A DNA stretch of 44,421 nucleotides from Candidatus Saccharimonadota bacterium (GTDB lineage Bacteria; Patescibacteriota; Saccharimonadia; Saccharimonadales; UBA4665): the NCBI GenBank assembly GCA_014377695.1, contig JACMPA010000008.1, positions 1-44,421 of the forward strand. Direction: 5' to 3'. Shown piece after piece: positions 25,212-31,680 of this stretch. The position numbers and the translations under genes were made by a program. The notes below the pieces were generated by a model that did no database searches, had not been told where the DNA came from, and worked only from the letters and a program-made list of their open reading frames with translations. Every line of letters starts with the position of its first letter. Within the stretch, counting starts at the first letter, position 1.

Positions 25212-26075
25212 GTGAAGAGTTTTAGAGGTCTTACGTTTGGACTCGCATTATTGGCATTTGCGGCCAGCATACTAGTGAGCATGGTGCCGGCATACGCAGC
25301 AACTGCATCGACTGGTCTCACCGCTTCAGCGGCTCGACCTGGTACCGCCTGGGCCTCATCGGTATCGGCGCCGGCCGGTGAAATCGTGAATGTATTGTTG
25401 ACCTACGTCAACGACAATCAGTCGGGCCAAAAATTTGTCATTATTCAGGATACTTTGCCGACAGGTGCTACTTACTTGCCGGGCTCGGCGTACTTATTCT
25501 CGCCTGCTGGCTCACCTGGCGTCAAACAGGCTGACACAATTACAACGTCTGGCATTAGCACCGGCGCCCTAAAACCCGGCGGAGTTAGCTACATCCAGTT
25601 CCAAATGAAGCTGCCGCCAGCTGCAAACCTCAACTGCGGCAATAACAGCTTAACGAACCGCGCCGTTGGCTCGTCGCGCACCGGTAATAAAACGTATGCC
25701 GCCAGTTCGGCGATAATCGCGACGCGTACCTGTACCGCCGCACTCGCACCGGCCGCAACACCACCACAGCCAGTTGCTACCCCCGCCGTACCTGCCGTTG
25801 TTAAGCAAGTTAATAAAGCAGTGAATATACTTGCTGTCGATAATTCAGTCCATACCACGAACAATCAAACACCTGCCACTCCACAGGTTGCTTCGGCGAC
25901 AACTACAGCTGCCGCGCCGGCTCCTACTTCGGCAGCTATTCAACCAGTAGCTACTACAAGTGCTAAAGGCCTAGTGAACACTGGCCCGGGTAGCATCATT
26001 GGCTTATTTCTGGTGGCCGTAATCGTTGGAACCATTGGCTCACGGCTGGTGCTGTACCGCCTCCTTGGTGCGTAG
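25212..26075 (+). CDS. Secreted surface protein with sortase-like C-terminal signal
   Basis: 287 residues from a GTG with an AGGAG site. A signal peptide (1-29, ending AYA) precedes a DUF11-like beta domain at about 45-170 (VLLTYVNDNQ, TLPTGATYLPGS). A Pro/Ala/Thr/Val-rich linker (175-250) follows. The C-terminus is LVNTG at 254-258, a hydrophobic helix at about 261-279 and a tail with arginines (SRLVLYRLLGA): the layout of a cell-wall sorting signal, with V in place of the usual proline. A sortase is encoded at 42907-44169. It could equally remain a membrane-anchored surface stalk. Confidence 0.8.
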   Translation: MKSFRGLTFGLALLAFAASILVSMVPAYAATASTGLTASAARPGTAWASSVSAPAGEIVNVLLTYVNDNQSGQKFVIIQDTLPTGATYLPGSAYLFSPAGSPGVKQADTITTSGISTGALKPGGVSYIQFQMKLPPAANLNCGNNSLTNRAVGSSRTGNKTYAASSAIIATRTCTAALAPAATPPQPVATPAVPAVVKQVNKAVNILAVDNSVHTTNNQTPATPQVASATTTAAAPAPTSAAIQPVATTSAKGLVNTGPGSIIGLFLVAVIVGTIGSRLVLYRLLGA

Positions 26076-26103
26076 ACTCCATTGCTCTAATCCGTTACGG
26101 TAA

Positions 26104-26112
26104 TGCTATAAT
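26104..26112 (+). promoter_or_regulatory. Extended -10 promoter
   Basis: TG-C-TATAAT, a perfect -10 with the extended TG. The -35 region is poor. The ATG at 26122 is nine bases downstream, so the leader is at most three or four bases. Confidence 0.6.
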
Positions 26113-26121
26113 CCCTTTCAT

Positions 26122-26784
26122 ATGGCCAGACTCTTTCGTGACAACCACGTATCACACGATCCCGTTTGGCATGTGCAACTGGCAATGTTGTTGGCAATCG
26201 GTCTGCAGCTAGCTCTGCCAGATACGTTTTCGGTCGGCACCCGCTACGCGGTGCCAGTAGCCGAGTTACTGCTGCTAGCCTTTCTGTCGTATACGACGCC
26301 ACGGCAGCGAGTATTTAAATCACGTATTCGTCGATTGAACGTCCTTTTGCTAATTGTAATCACCGGTGCCGGTAATGCGTATTCGCTGGGAGTAATCACT
26401 GATCGGTTGCTCTCGGGTGGGCATTTATCAGATGGCCGGGCATTAATATATGCAGCCATCAATATATTTTTGACCAATATCATAGTGTTTGCTTTATTTT
26501 ATTGGGAAATGGATGGTGGTGGCCCAGGCGAGCGCCAACATATCGCCAAGTACGACCAAGATTTTTTATTCCCGCAGCATCACAATGAAGATTATAAGCA
26601 TCCAGATTGGAAGCCGATGTTTATTGACTATCTGTACGTTGCTAGTACTAATGCCATGACTTTCGGCCCCGCTGACACTAAACCCTTAAGTCGACGAGCT
26701 AAGATGTTGATGCTGCTCCAATCGATGATCTCGCTAGTTGTGGTGGCGCTCGTTGCTTCCCGTGCCGTCGGCATCCTCAATTAA
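26122..26784 (+). CDS. Multi-pass membrane protein, DUF1345-like
   Basis: 220 residues with about five transmembrane segments (near 18-36, 41-57, 70-90, 105-128 and 195-217). Between the last two, the segment YVASTNAMTFGPADTKPLS resembles the loop of DUF1345 membrane proteins, which in turn resembles an ion-channel pore loop. Function unknown; channel activity is a guess. Its stop codon abuts the end of the convergent rlmH gene with no spacer. Start chosen for the extended -10 promoter just upstream. Confidence 0.75.
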   Translation: MARLFRDNHVSHDPVWHVQLAMLLAIGLQLALPDTFSVGTRYAVPVAELLLLAFLSYTTPRQRVFKSRIRRLNVLLLIVITGAGNAYSLGVITDRLLSGGHLSDGRALIYAAINIFLTNIIVFALFYWEMDGGGPGERQHIAKYDQDFLFPQHHNEDYKHPDWKPMFIDYLYVASTNAMTFGPADTKPLSRRAKMLMLLQSMISLVVVALVASRAVGILN

Positions 26785-27216
26785 TTATTTGTGATACGGA
26801 ATGCCGGCGTTAATAGTGCTGGCCCGGTAGAGTGCTTCTAACGTCACCACCATTGCCAGGTCATGCGGAAAGGTCAGCGGACTAAGGCTCCAGCGGTAAT
26901 CAGCAGCGTCAATGACAGCTTGGGGTAAGCCTTCTGGACCACCGATAATAATGCTGACTGGTTTGGCATCCAGCTCGCGCTGCTCGAGGAAGGTAGCCAA
27001 ATCGCGACTGCTTAATTCATTACCTTCGATGACCATGGCAACACGGTAGGTGCCCTCGGACGCTTCTAGAATCTTGGCAGCGTCATCGGTGTACTTGTCA
27101 TTGAGGTGTTTGACGCCGACTTTGTGGAACTTCAGTAGTCGCAACATGTATTCGTTCCAGGCCAGGTGCGCATAACGAAGCTTTGGTTTGCCAATTGTAA
27201 CGAGCTGTAATTTCAT
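26785..27216 (-). CDS. rlmH: 23S rRNA (pseudouridine1915-N3)-methyltransferase RlmH
   Basis: 143 residues, a SPOUT-fold methyltransferase acting on helix 69 of 23S rRNA in the assembled 70S ribosome. Seen: KLQLVTIGKPK at the N-terminus, the SAM-knot IIGGPEGLPQAV at about 88-99, the segment LSPLTFPHDLAMVVTLEALYRAS, and the invariant C-terminal YHK. Length is normal. Its start overlaps the stop of the upstream sigma factor gene by four bases (27213-27216), so translation of the two is coupled, an uncommon pairing. Confidence 0.95.
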   Translation of the reverse strand: MKLQLVTIGKPKLRYAHLAWNEYMLRLLKFHKVGVKHLNDKYTDDAAKILEASEGTYRVAMVIEGNELSSRDLATFLEQRELDAKPVSIIIGGPEGLPQAVIDAADYRWSLSPLTFPHDLAMVVTLEALYRASTINAGIPYHK

Positions 27217-27980
27217 ACACTCACTAATTTTTTAGATTCAAAGTTTTGAACATGTTTTTTGAACCGACGATTGCCTGTTCGTATAGTGCTAACGGGAGCA
27301 CCAAGTATGTCGCCAATTTCTTCATCTTTAAAGCCAGCGGAGTCTAAATATAGACTCGCTATGCTTCGTTGAACCAATTCTTTTGTCGTCTGTCTGGTGC
27401 CAATTTCACCAACCCATTTGGTGAACAGACTACGGGTATGTTCGCGGTTTACAATAATATCTTCTGGGCTAGGAGCCGGTATTGACCAATAGGGTACTTC
27501 GGGGATTGGCGATAAGACATTACGCGGTCCCTGTGCCGCTACGGGTAGGTGTGAGCTTGGGAATATGTCGATACGTTTCTCTTTGCGAGCTCGATCAATA
27601 CGTATATTTTGTGCAATGCGGACTAAAAACGGAGCTAAACCCCTACCGTCATCATTAAAATTTTTATAATTAGGCATTGCTTTCAGGAATGTTTCCTGTA
27701 CTAAATCTTCAGCATCATCGTGGTTGCTGGTAAGTTTTCGAGCGTAGTGGTACAGTTCCGGCTGCAGTTTAGCAAATTCCGCTCCGAATCTCTCGGCTTC
27801 CTCGGGGGTAAGTACGCTACTTGTTTGCGGCTGCTCGGATCCCTCTTGAGTTAGTGCATAGTGCTCTTCCTCTCGCGAAACATCAGTGTGATCGATAGGG
27901 CGTGTGGTTACGTTAAAGCCAACCTCATCAAAATTTGGAGTCATTACTATTTGTGTTTTCACCGTCTCTGGTGCTGCCAT
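27213..27980 (-). CDS. ECF-like RNA polymerase sigma factor
   Basis: 255 residues. A polar N-terminal extension (1-65) precedes sigma region 2 (FAKLQPELYHYARKLTSNHDDAEDLVQETFLKA at about 69-101, the -10-recognising helices) and region 4 (about 195-245, with FKDEEIGDILGAPVSTIRTG, the -35-recognising helix-turn-helix). This is the layout of an extracytoplasmic-function sigma factor; no anti-sigma factor adjoins. TTGCAG, 16 bases and TATAGT end six bases before the ATG, so the mRNA is probably leaderless. rlmH overlaps by four bases. Confidence 0.9.
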   Translation of the reverse strand: MAAPETVKTQIVMTPNFDEVGFNVTTRPIDHTDVSREEEHYALTQEGSEQPQTSSVLTPEEAERFGAEFAKLQPELYHYARKLTSNHDDAEDLVQETFLKAMPNYKNFNDDGRGLAPFLVRIAQNIRIDRARKEKRIDIFPSSHLPVAAQGPRNVLSPIPEVPYWSIPAPSPEDIIVNREHTRSLFTKWVGEIGTRQTTKELVQRSIASLYLDSAGFKDEEIGDILGAPVSTIRTGNRRFKKHVQNFESKKLVSV

Positions 27981-27986
27981 ACACGT

Positions 27987-28014
27987 ACTATAGTCCTAAA
28001 TACATGGTCTGCAA
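27987..28014 (-). promoter_or_regulatory. Sigma factor gene promoter, predicted leaderless
   Basis: Minus-strand TTGCAG, a 16-base spacer and TATAGT, ending six bases before the ATG at 27980. Confidence 0.65.
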
Positions 28015-28026
28015 GTATTTTCTGAA

Positions 28027-28641
28027 CTAGGTGTGGATAATCGCAAGATTGTGGCTGGTTGTAATCTTGGATAACATCTTTTGCGGTAGTAGTTCACGGA
28101 CCGCCTTGGCGACGCCTGGGAGAGCCTCCCGGGCGTAATCATCGATGATAATTGTGGCGCCAGCGGTTAGGCGCGGCAGTACTAGCTTTAGGGAGTCATG
28201 AATCGAGTCGTAGAAGTCGCCGTCCAGGAAGGCAAAGCCGATCTGTTCCGGTACATCCTGAGTGCTCAGATTGCTGAACCAGCCTTTGTGAATCCGCGGC
28301 GGGCGCAAGCCCGCCTTTTGGAACTCACGGATGAAACCCTTTTTGCTGATGCTCAGCTCGCCCGCTTGGAATTGCATACCAGCGGGGCTGTCATCTTGGG
28401 CAACTTTGGCTGGCAGGCCTTCAAACGAGTCGTATACATGGAATTCTCGGCCGTCACCCCTGGCGTCTAGCAGTCGCTGTATGAACAAACTAGTTGTACC
28501 AATGTAGCAGCCGAATTCCACGACTGCGCCAGCCCTATCGGCTGCGAGCACTTTTTCTAGTTCGTGCAGCACAACGCGTATTTGGTCTTTGCTCACTTGG
28601 TCGGATATAACGGGGTATTTGGCTAGCAGTTGGTCGATCAT
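28027..28641 (-). CDS. TylF-type SAM-dependent O-methyltransferase
   Basis: 204 residues with a class I methyltransferase fold: VVEFGCYIGTTS at about 40-51 is the SAM glycine motif, VYDSFEGLP is the TylF/MycF family signature, and GFAFLDGDFYDSI with IIIDDYA match the metal-coordinating acidic segment. TylF (macrocin O-methyltransferase) enzymes modify sugars of antibiotics; here a cell-surface glycan sugar is more likely, but that is inference. TATACT lies six bases before the ATG, giving another likely leaderless start. Confidence 0.88.
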   Translation of the reverse strand: MIDQLLAKYPVISDQVSKDQIRVVLHELEKVLAADRAGAVVEFGCYIGTTSLFIQRLLDARGDGREFHVYDSFEGLPAKVAQDDSPAGMQFQAGELSISKKGFIREFQKAGLRPPRIHKGWFSNLSTQDVPEQIGFAFLDGDFYDSIHDSLKLVLPRLTAGATIIIDDYAREALPGVAKAVRELLPQKMLSKITTSHNLAIIHT

Positions 28642-28647
28642 CCATCC

Positions 28648-28653
28648 AGTATA
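28648..28653 (-). promoter_or_regulatory. -10 element, predicted leaderless
   Basis: TATACT on the minus strand ends six bases before the ATG at 28641. The -35 region is poor. Confidence 0.45.
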
Positions 28654-28780
28654 ACTGGTAACGATGCTTCGGTGTTGCTCGCTGGAAAATGTCTCATATC
28701 GCTTACTTAGCCAGGGCGACCATGTTTAGGTATTGTGGGGCACACCTCCACATGTAGGCGATACTGCCAAGCTTGCTACG

Positions 28781-28798
28781 AGGCCGTCAGGACGGCCT
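28781..28798. repeat. Perfect GC-rich hairpin in the polymerase 3' region
   Basis: AGGCCGTC and GACGGCCT (8 base pairs, two-base loop) about 105 bases beyond the polymerase stop on the minus strand. It could end the polymerase operon transcript, although no T run follows. Confidence 0.4.
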
Positions 28799-28902
28799 GC
28801 TATTTTGAGCAGTATAGTTGACTACTCCTGGGTTACGCTGCATCCTGGGGCTCGCCTGAGCGTCACGGGGCCAATATGTCTGGTCGCTATACTCGCTATA
28901 CG

Positions 28903-30153
28903 CTAGGCCCGCTTTAGGAGCAGGTCAAAATATTCGGTGCCGCCGAACGGGATCTTTTGCTTCACGTTTTGGGTGCCGGTGAGTGTATCGGCCGAAAAAA
29001 CGGTGAACGAACCGTAGAAATCATTTATCTCGTCTACGGCCTGGGTCAAGTAGTCGGCTTTGGCGACATCATCGAACATGCTGAGCTGGCTACGAGTGGA
29101 AGGTGTTAACTGGTACAGATATAAACCCATGGTGCGGATAAGCATGTGCTTGGGGCGCTGATCGAACAGTTTGGACACCTGTAGCCAGATGTCTTGGTTG
29201 GTATAAATAGTAGCGCGCAGCATCCGTTTGTCGCTCCAGCTGCCGCCAACATTAAAGCTCATCCAAACGCAGATACCGCGGGCTTCCGCACTACGGTAGC
29301 GGAGCTTCATGCCGACAGTTTCGGCTAGGAAGTGCAAGCAGGAGCGCAGCCACGCGTCGTCGTTGCTAGCCTGGCGTAGGACCCATTGTCGACCAACCAT
29401 CCCGAGCTGAGTTGGCTGGGCGTCCATTTCGTACCCCCGCAAGCGGTCGTGCCAGTACAGGCCGTTAATGCTTTTGAACACGCGTTTACGCAGAAAGTCG
29501 TGATTGGCACCCAAGAATTCTAGAGGTGTAGTTACGCCGACGGCCCGCAAGCGGGCCGAAAAGGCATCAGCGATACCGGTAATGTCTTCTAATTCGATAC
29601 CTTTGTAGAACTCAATCAGGTTGTGGTGGTCCAAAAGGTCCAGGCCGTCTGGCTTATGCCAGCCGGCCGCCATTTTGGCCAAGAAGCGGTTAGGGCCGAT
29701 GCCCACATTAACTCTCATGTACTGCCCCACTTCATCCTTCATGCGCTGCTTAATCTCATAGCCGATGTCGATCATCGACCGGGTGCGGTGGACACCGTGA
29801 AAGTCGATAACGCCCTCGTCAATGCTCTTCATTTTGAAGTTTGGTGAATAGCTCTTCATGATGCGTAGTAGGTTCTGGTACATCCAAGTGTATTTCGATG
29901 GATCGGTCTCGAGCATTATGAAGTCCGGGCACAGGGCTACGGCCTCGCTACGGCGAACACCGACTTTGATGCCCAGGGCTTTGGCCTCATAACTAGCGGC
30001 GATGACGCAGCACTCCTTGCTAAGCCGATTTGTGACGCCCATCGGCCGACCCCGCAAACTCGGCCATGCTTGCTGCTCGGCCGAGGCAAAGGCGCTGTTG
30101 AGGTCGATGTGCATCACCTGAGGTTCTTGGGTATTCAATCCGTAGTTGATCAT
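28903..30153 (-). CDS. Y-family DNA polymerase (UmuC/ImpB-like)
   Basis: 416 residues; synthesises across damaged DNA. Catalytic metal ligands are intact: D17 in HIDLNSAF and D112-E113 in SIDEG. The fingers/palm segment SYEAKALGIKVGV and the thumb helix-hairpin region (VGIGPNRFLAKMA) are present. QLSMF at 356-360 fits a sliding-clamp-binding motif. The protein is closer to the UmuC/ImpB/UvrX branch than to short DinB. Its start overlaps the stop of the upstream 90-residue gene by four bases (30150-30153), so the polymerase is translationally coupled to the small genes before it. Confidence 0.93.
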   Translation of the reverse strand: MINYGLNTQEPQVMHIDLNSAFASAEQQAWPSLRGRPMGVTNRLSKECCVIAASYEAKALGIKVGVRRSEAVALCPDFIMLETDPSKYTWMYQNLLRIMKSYSPNFKMKSIDEGVIDFHGVHRTRSMIDIGYEIKQRMKDEVGQYMRVNVGIGPNRFLAKMAAGWHKPDGLDLLDHHNLIEFYKGIELEDITGIADAFSARLRAVGVTTPLEFLGANHDFLRKRVFKSINGLYWHDRLRGYEMDAQPTQLGMVGRQWVLRQASNDDAWLRSCLHFLAETVGMKLRYRSAEARGICVWMSFNVGGSWSDKRMLRATIYTNQDIWLQVSKLFDQRPKHMLIRTMGLYLYQLTPSTRSQLSMFDDVAKADYLTQAVDEINDFYGSFTVFSADTLTGTQNVKQKIPFGGTEYFDLLLKRA

Positions 30154-30422
30154 GGCTTCTCCGCCATCATCGCAACTAGCGTCCAGGTGAGCCCTTCGGC
30201 ATCAAATTCTAAACGGTAGCCGTTGCTCCCGTCGCTGACATGAAACACGTGAATCATACGCTTGCCCTGCACTGTTGGGTGACGCAACGCTAGCTCAGTC
30301 AGGTCAATTTCGCGCCCGCGCCAGCGCATCCGGCACGGTACGCACAGCGAACCAATGTCGCCACCACGTTTGAATATGGTGACGACATCGACTCGCTCAT
30401 CAATTTTGATAGTAGGGTCCAT
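30150..30422 (-). CDS. Small polymerase-cassette protein, paralog of the 87-residue gene
   Basis: 90 residues, unrecognised. It shares a pattern with the gene at 30644-30907: R-W-x-G-R/x-x-I near the middle, then a hydrophobic-D/S-DG-x-N-x-YRL motif (HVSDGSNGYRL), then WTLV. The pattern reads as a small beta-rich domain. It overlaps the polymerase start by four bases (ATGA-type coupling). The two paralogs flanking a 59-residue gene, all ahead of a translesion polymerase, suggest accessory or regulatory subunits; this is inference. Confidence 0.75.
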   Translation of the reverse strand: MDPTIKIDERVDVVTIFKRGGDIGSLCVPCRMRWRGREIDLTELALRHPTVQGKRMIHVFHVSDGSNGYRLEFDAEGLTWTLVAMMAEKP

Positions 30423-30467
30423 AGTGTTTAGTTCCTGCTCACTTTTAGGGCGTCTTAGTTCCTTGGT

Positions 30468-30647
30468 TTAGGTCAGGCTTCGGTCGTTTTGTGACCGCTG
30501 CGCCAGGCGCATCAATGATTTGGTGGCCCGACGGAACGGTGCCTCGAACGGAGTTTCGATCTGCTCGTACTGCATAGCATCGGGCCAGACGCGCCAGACC
30601 TGCTGCCACAGCTTTTCGTCGGGTGTGAGAGCAGAGCGGCGCTTCAT
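30468..30647 (-). CDS. Small basic polymerase-cassette protein
   Basis: 59 residues from the ATG at 30647, which overlaps the stop of the preceding gene by four bases. The frame is open further upstream but the overlap marks this start. Residues 1-25 are basic and helical (MKRRSALTPDEKLWQQVWRV), residues 32-45 are acidic to neutral (QIETPFEAPF), and the end is basic (RRATKSLMRLAQRS). No match known. Its middle place in the operon suggests a role with the polymerase. Confidence 0.7.
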   Translation of the reverse strand: MKRRSALTPDEKLWQQVWRVWPDAMQYEQIETPFEAPFRRATKSLMRLAQRSQNDRSLT

Positions 30648-30907
30648 ACTGATACTCCTACGCCGCTGACGCCGACCAGCGTCCAATTATCGTTTTCGCT
30701 ACGCAGGCGGTAGGTGTTATCGCCGTCAGTCATATCGAACAGTTGGACTAACTGCCCGCCCTGCTCAACTAAGTAGCGCAAACCTTCGTTGGCAAAGTTG
30801 ATGAGTTGCCCGTTCCATTCGATGCGGCGTGGGAACGGTTTGCGACCAGATGGGTCAGCGAAATAAAAGGAGTTAACGGCTACTTCCGTGTTGATAGTTT
30901 GTGTCAT
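30644..30907 (-). CDS. Small polymerase-cassette protein, paralog of the 90-residue gene
   Basis: 87 residues, unrecognised. First gene of the operon, with AGGAG about eight bases before its ATG. It shares with the 90-residue gene RRIEWNGQLINF (R-x-x-W-x-G), DMTDGDNTYRLRSE and NDNWTLVGV, so the two are paralogs. Its stop overlaps the start of the 59-residue gene. A TATAAA-like -10 element lies about 20 bases upstream on the minus strand, so this gene has a normal leader, unlike many neighbours. Confidence 0.75.
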   Translation of the reverse strand: MTQTINTEVAVNSFYFADPSGRKPFPRRIEWNGQLINFANEGLRYLVEQGGQLVQLFDMTDGDNTYRLRSENDNWTLVGVSGVGVSV

Positions 30908-31204
30908 AAAGAGAATCTCCTACAAAAGATTTATAAAAAGAGGCCAAAACTGCGTATTACAGATTGGGAACGGAGATGTAAGAGAGGGTTTCACAAGATA
31001 CGATTGGCCGTTCACCGAGCGTATGTTGGAGCAAAAACCTTATGTTGTAGGAAGGCGCACAGGGACCTAAGTGTGTTTGCCTGAATAGTAGTCTGCGAGG
31101 AGGAACTTTTGGACGACTTGTAAGTCGCCAAACGAGCCCTCACATGGCTAACCCTTACTATACGCCCGCCAATGGTGCTTATGCAACGTGATTTTCGCTA
31201 CAAC
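30908..31204. other. Upstream region of the polymerase operon
   Basis: No gene is accepted here; plus-strand frames across it are shadows of the cassette. It holds a TATAAA-like -10 near 30930 (minus strand), a CGAGC-GTAT-GTTGG sequence at 31016-31029 resembling a Gram-positive LexA box (12 of 14), and an inverted repeat near 31108-31132 (CGACTT and AAGTCG arms). SOS control is a hypothesis only. Confidence 0.35.
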
Positions 31205-31609
31205 TTAGCCGTCTGCCCGCGAATTGTCTATCGTTGTATCGTGGAGCTGTTTGCCCTTTGCCGGGGCTGGTGTCGAGTTGTTTTTCATGACGACATTGAA
31301 CTTTGAACCGGAATTTATGACCTTCTCGATCGGATCCACCTGGTGATCCGGTATGACAATGAAAGTGTCGCGGTTCACATGTATATCCTGATACTCGCTT
31401 AATTTCAGCGGGATTCTAATTGAGCAACTCTTATCGGAACACTCACATTTAAAATTAATCAACAGATCAGCATCCCTGATCATGTAGATCTCTTTATCTT
31501 CGATGTAAGAGGCATCCAGCGCACCCAGATCGTCACCCACTTTTTCGTTCATGCGTCGAAAAAGCATCTCGTTTTCAATCTGGTGTCGCTCAGCCGATGT
31601 AATATTCAT
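31205..31609 (-). CDS. Uncharacterised CxCx4C protein
   Basis: 134 residues. A conserved-looking core has C-E-C-S-D-K-S-C (three cysteines), then RIPLKLSEYQDIHVNRDTF and IVIPDHQVDP, with a Cys-x-Cys-x4-Cys pattern that could bind a metal; one further ligand (for example H) is needed. Short actinobacterial and CPR proteins with C-E-C-x-x-x-x-C, E-Y and F-x-V-x-P-x-H positions are familiar, but their function is unknown. No membrane segment. A TAGATA element lies six bases before the ATG, so it may be leaderless. Confidence 0.7.
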   Translation of the reverse strand: MNITSAERHQIENEMLFRRMNEKVGDDLGALDASYIEDKEIYMIRDADLLINFKCECSDKSCSIRIPLKLSEYQDIHVNRDTFIVIPDHQVDPIEKVINSGSKFNVVMKNNSTPAPAKGKQLHDTTIDNSRADG

Positions 31610-31680
31610 TGGTCGTATCTAATCACACTTGGAATAAAGCAAGTGTAAGATAAACTGATAAATCTTCGTTGCCCCTGCTG

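Noticed and set aside
28884-28901. Tandem repeat TCGCTATAC x2 at the polymerase end
   Set aside because: Only two short units next to the stop codon; nothing supports a function.
30806-31084. Plus-strand 92-residue frame
   Set aside because: It crosses the polymerase cassette antisense and its leader; no ribosome site.
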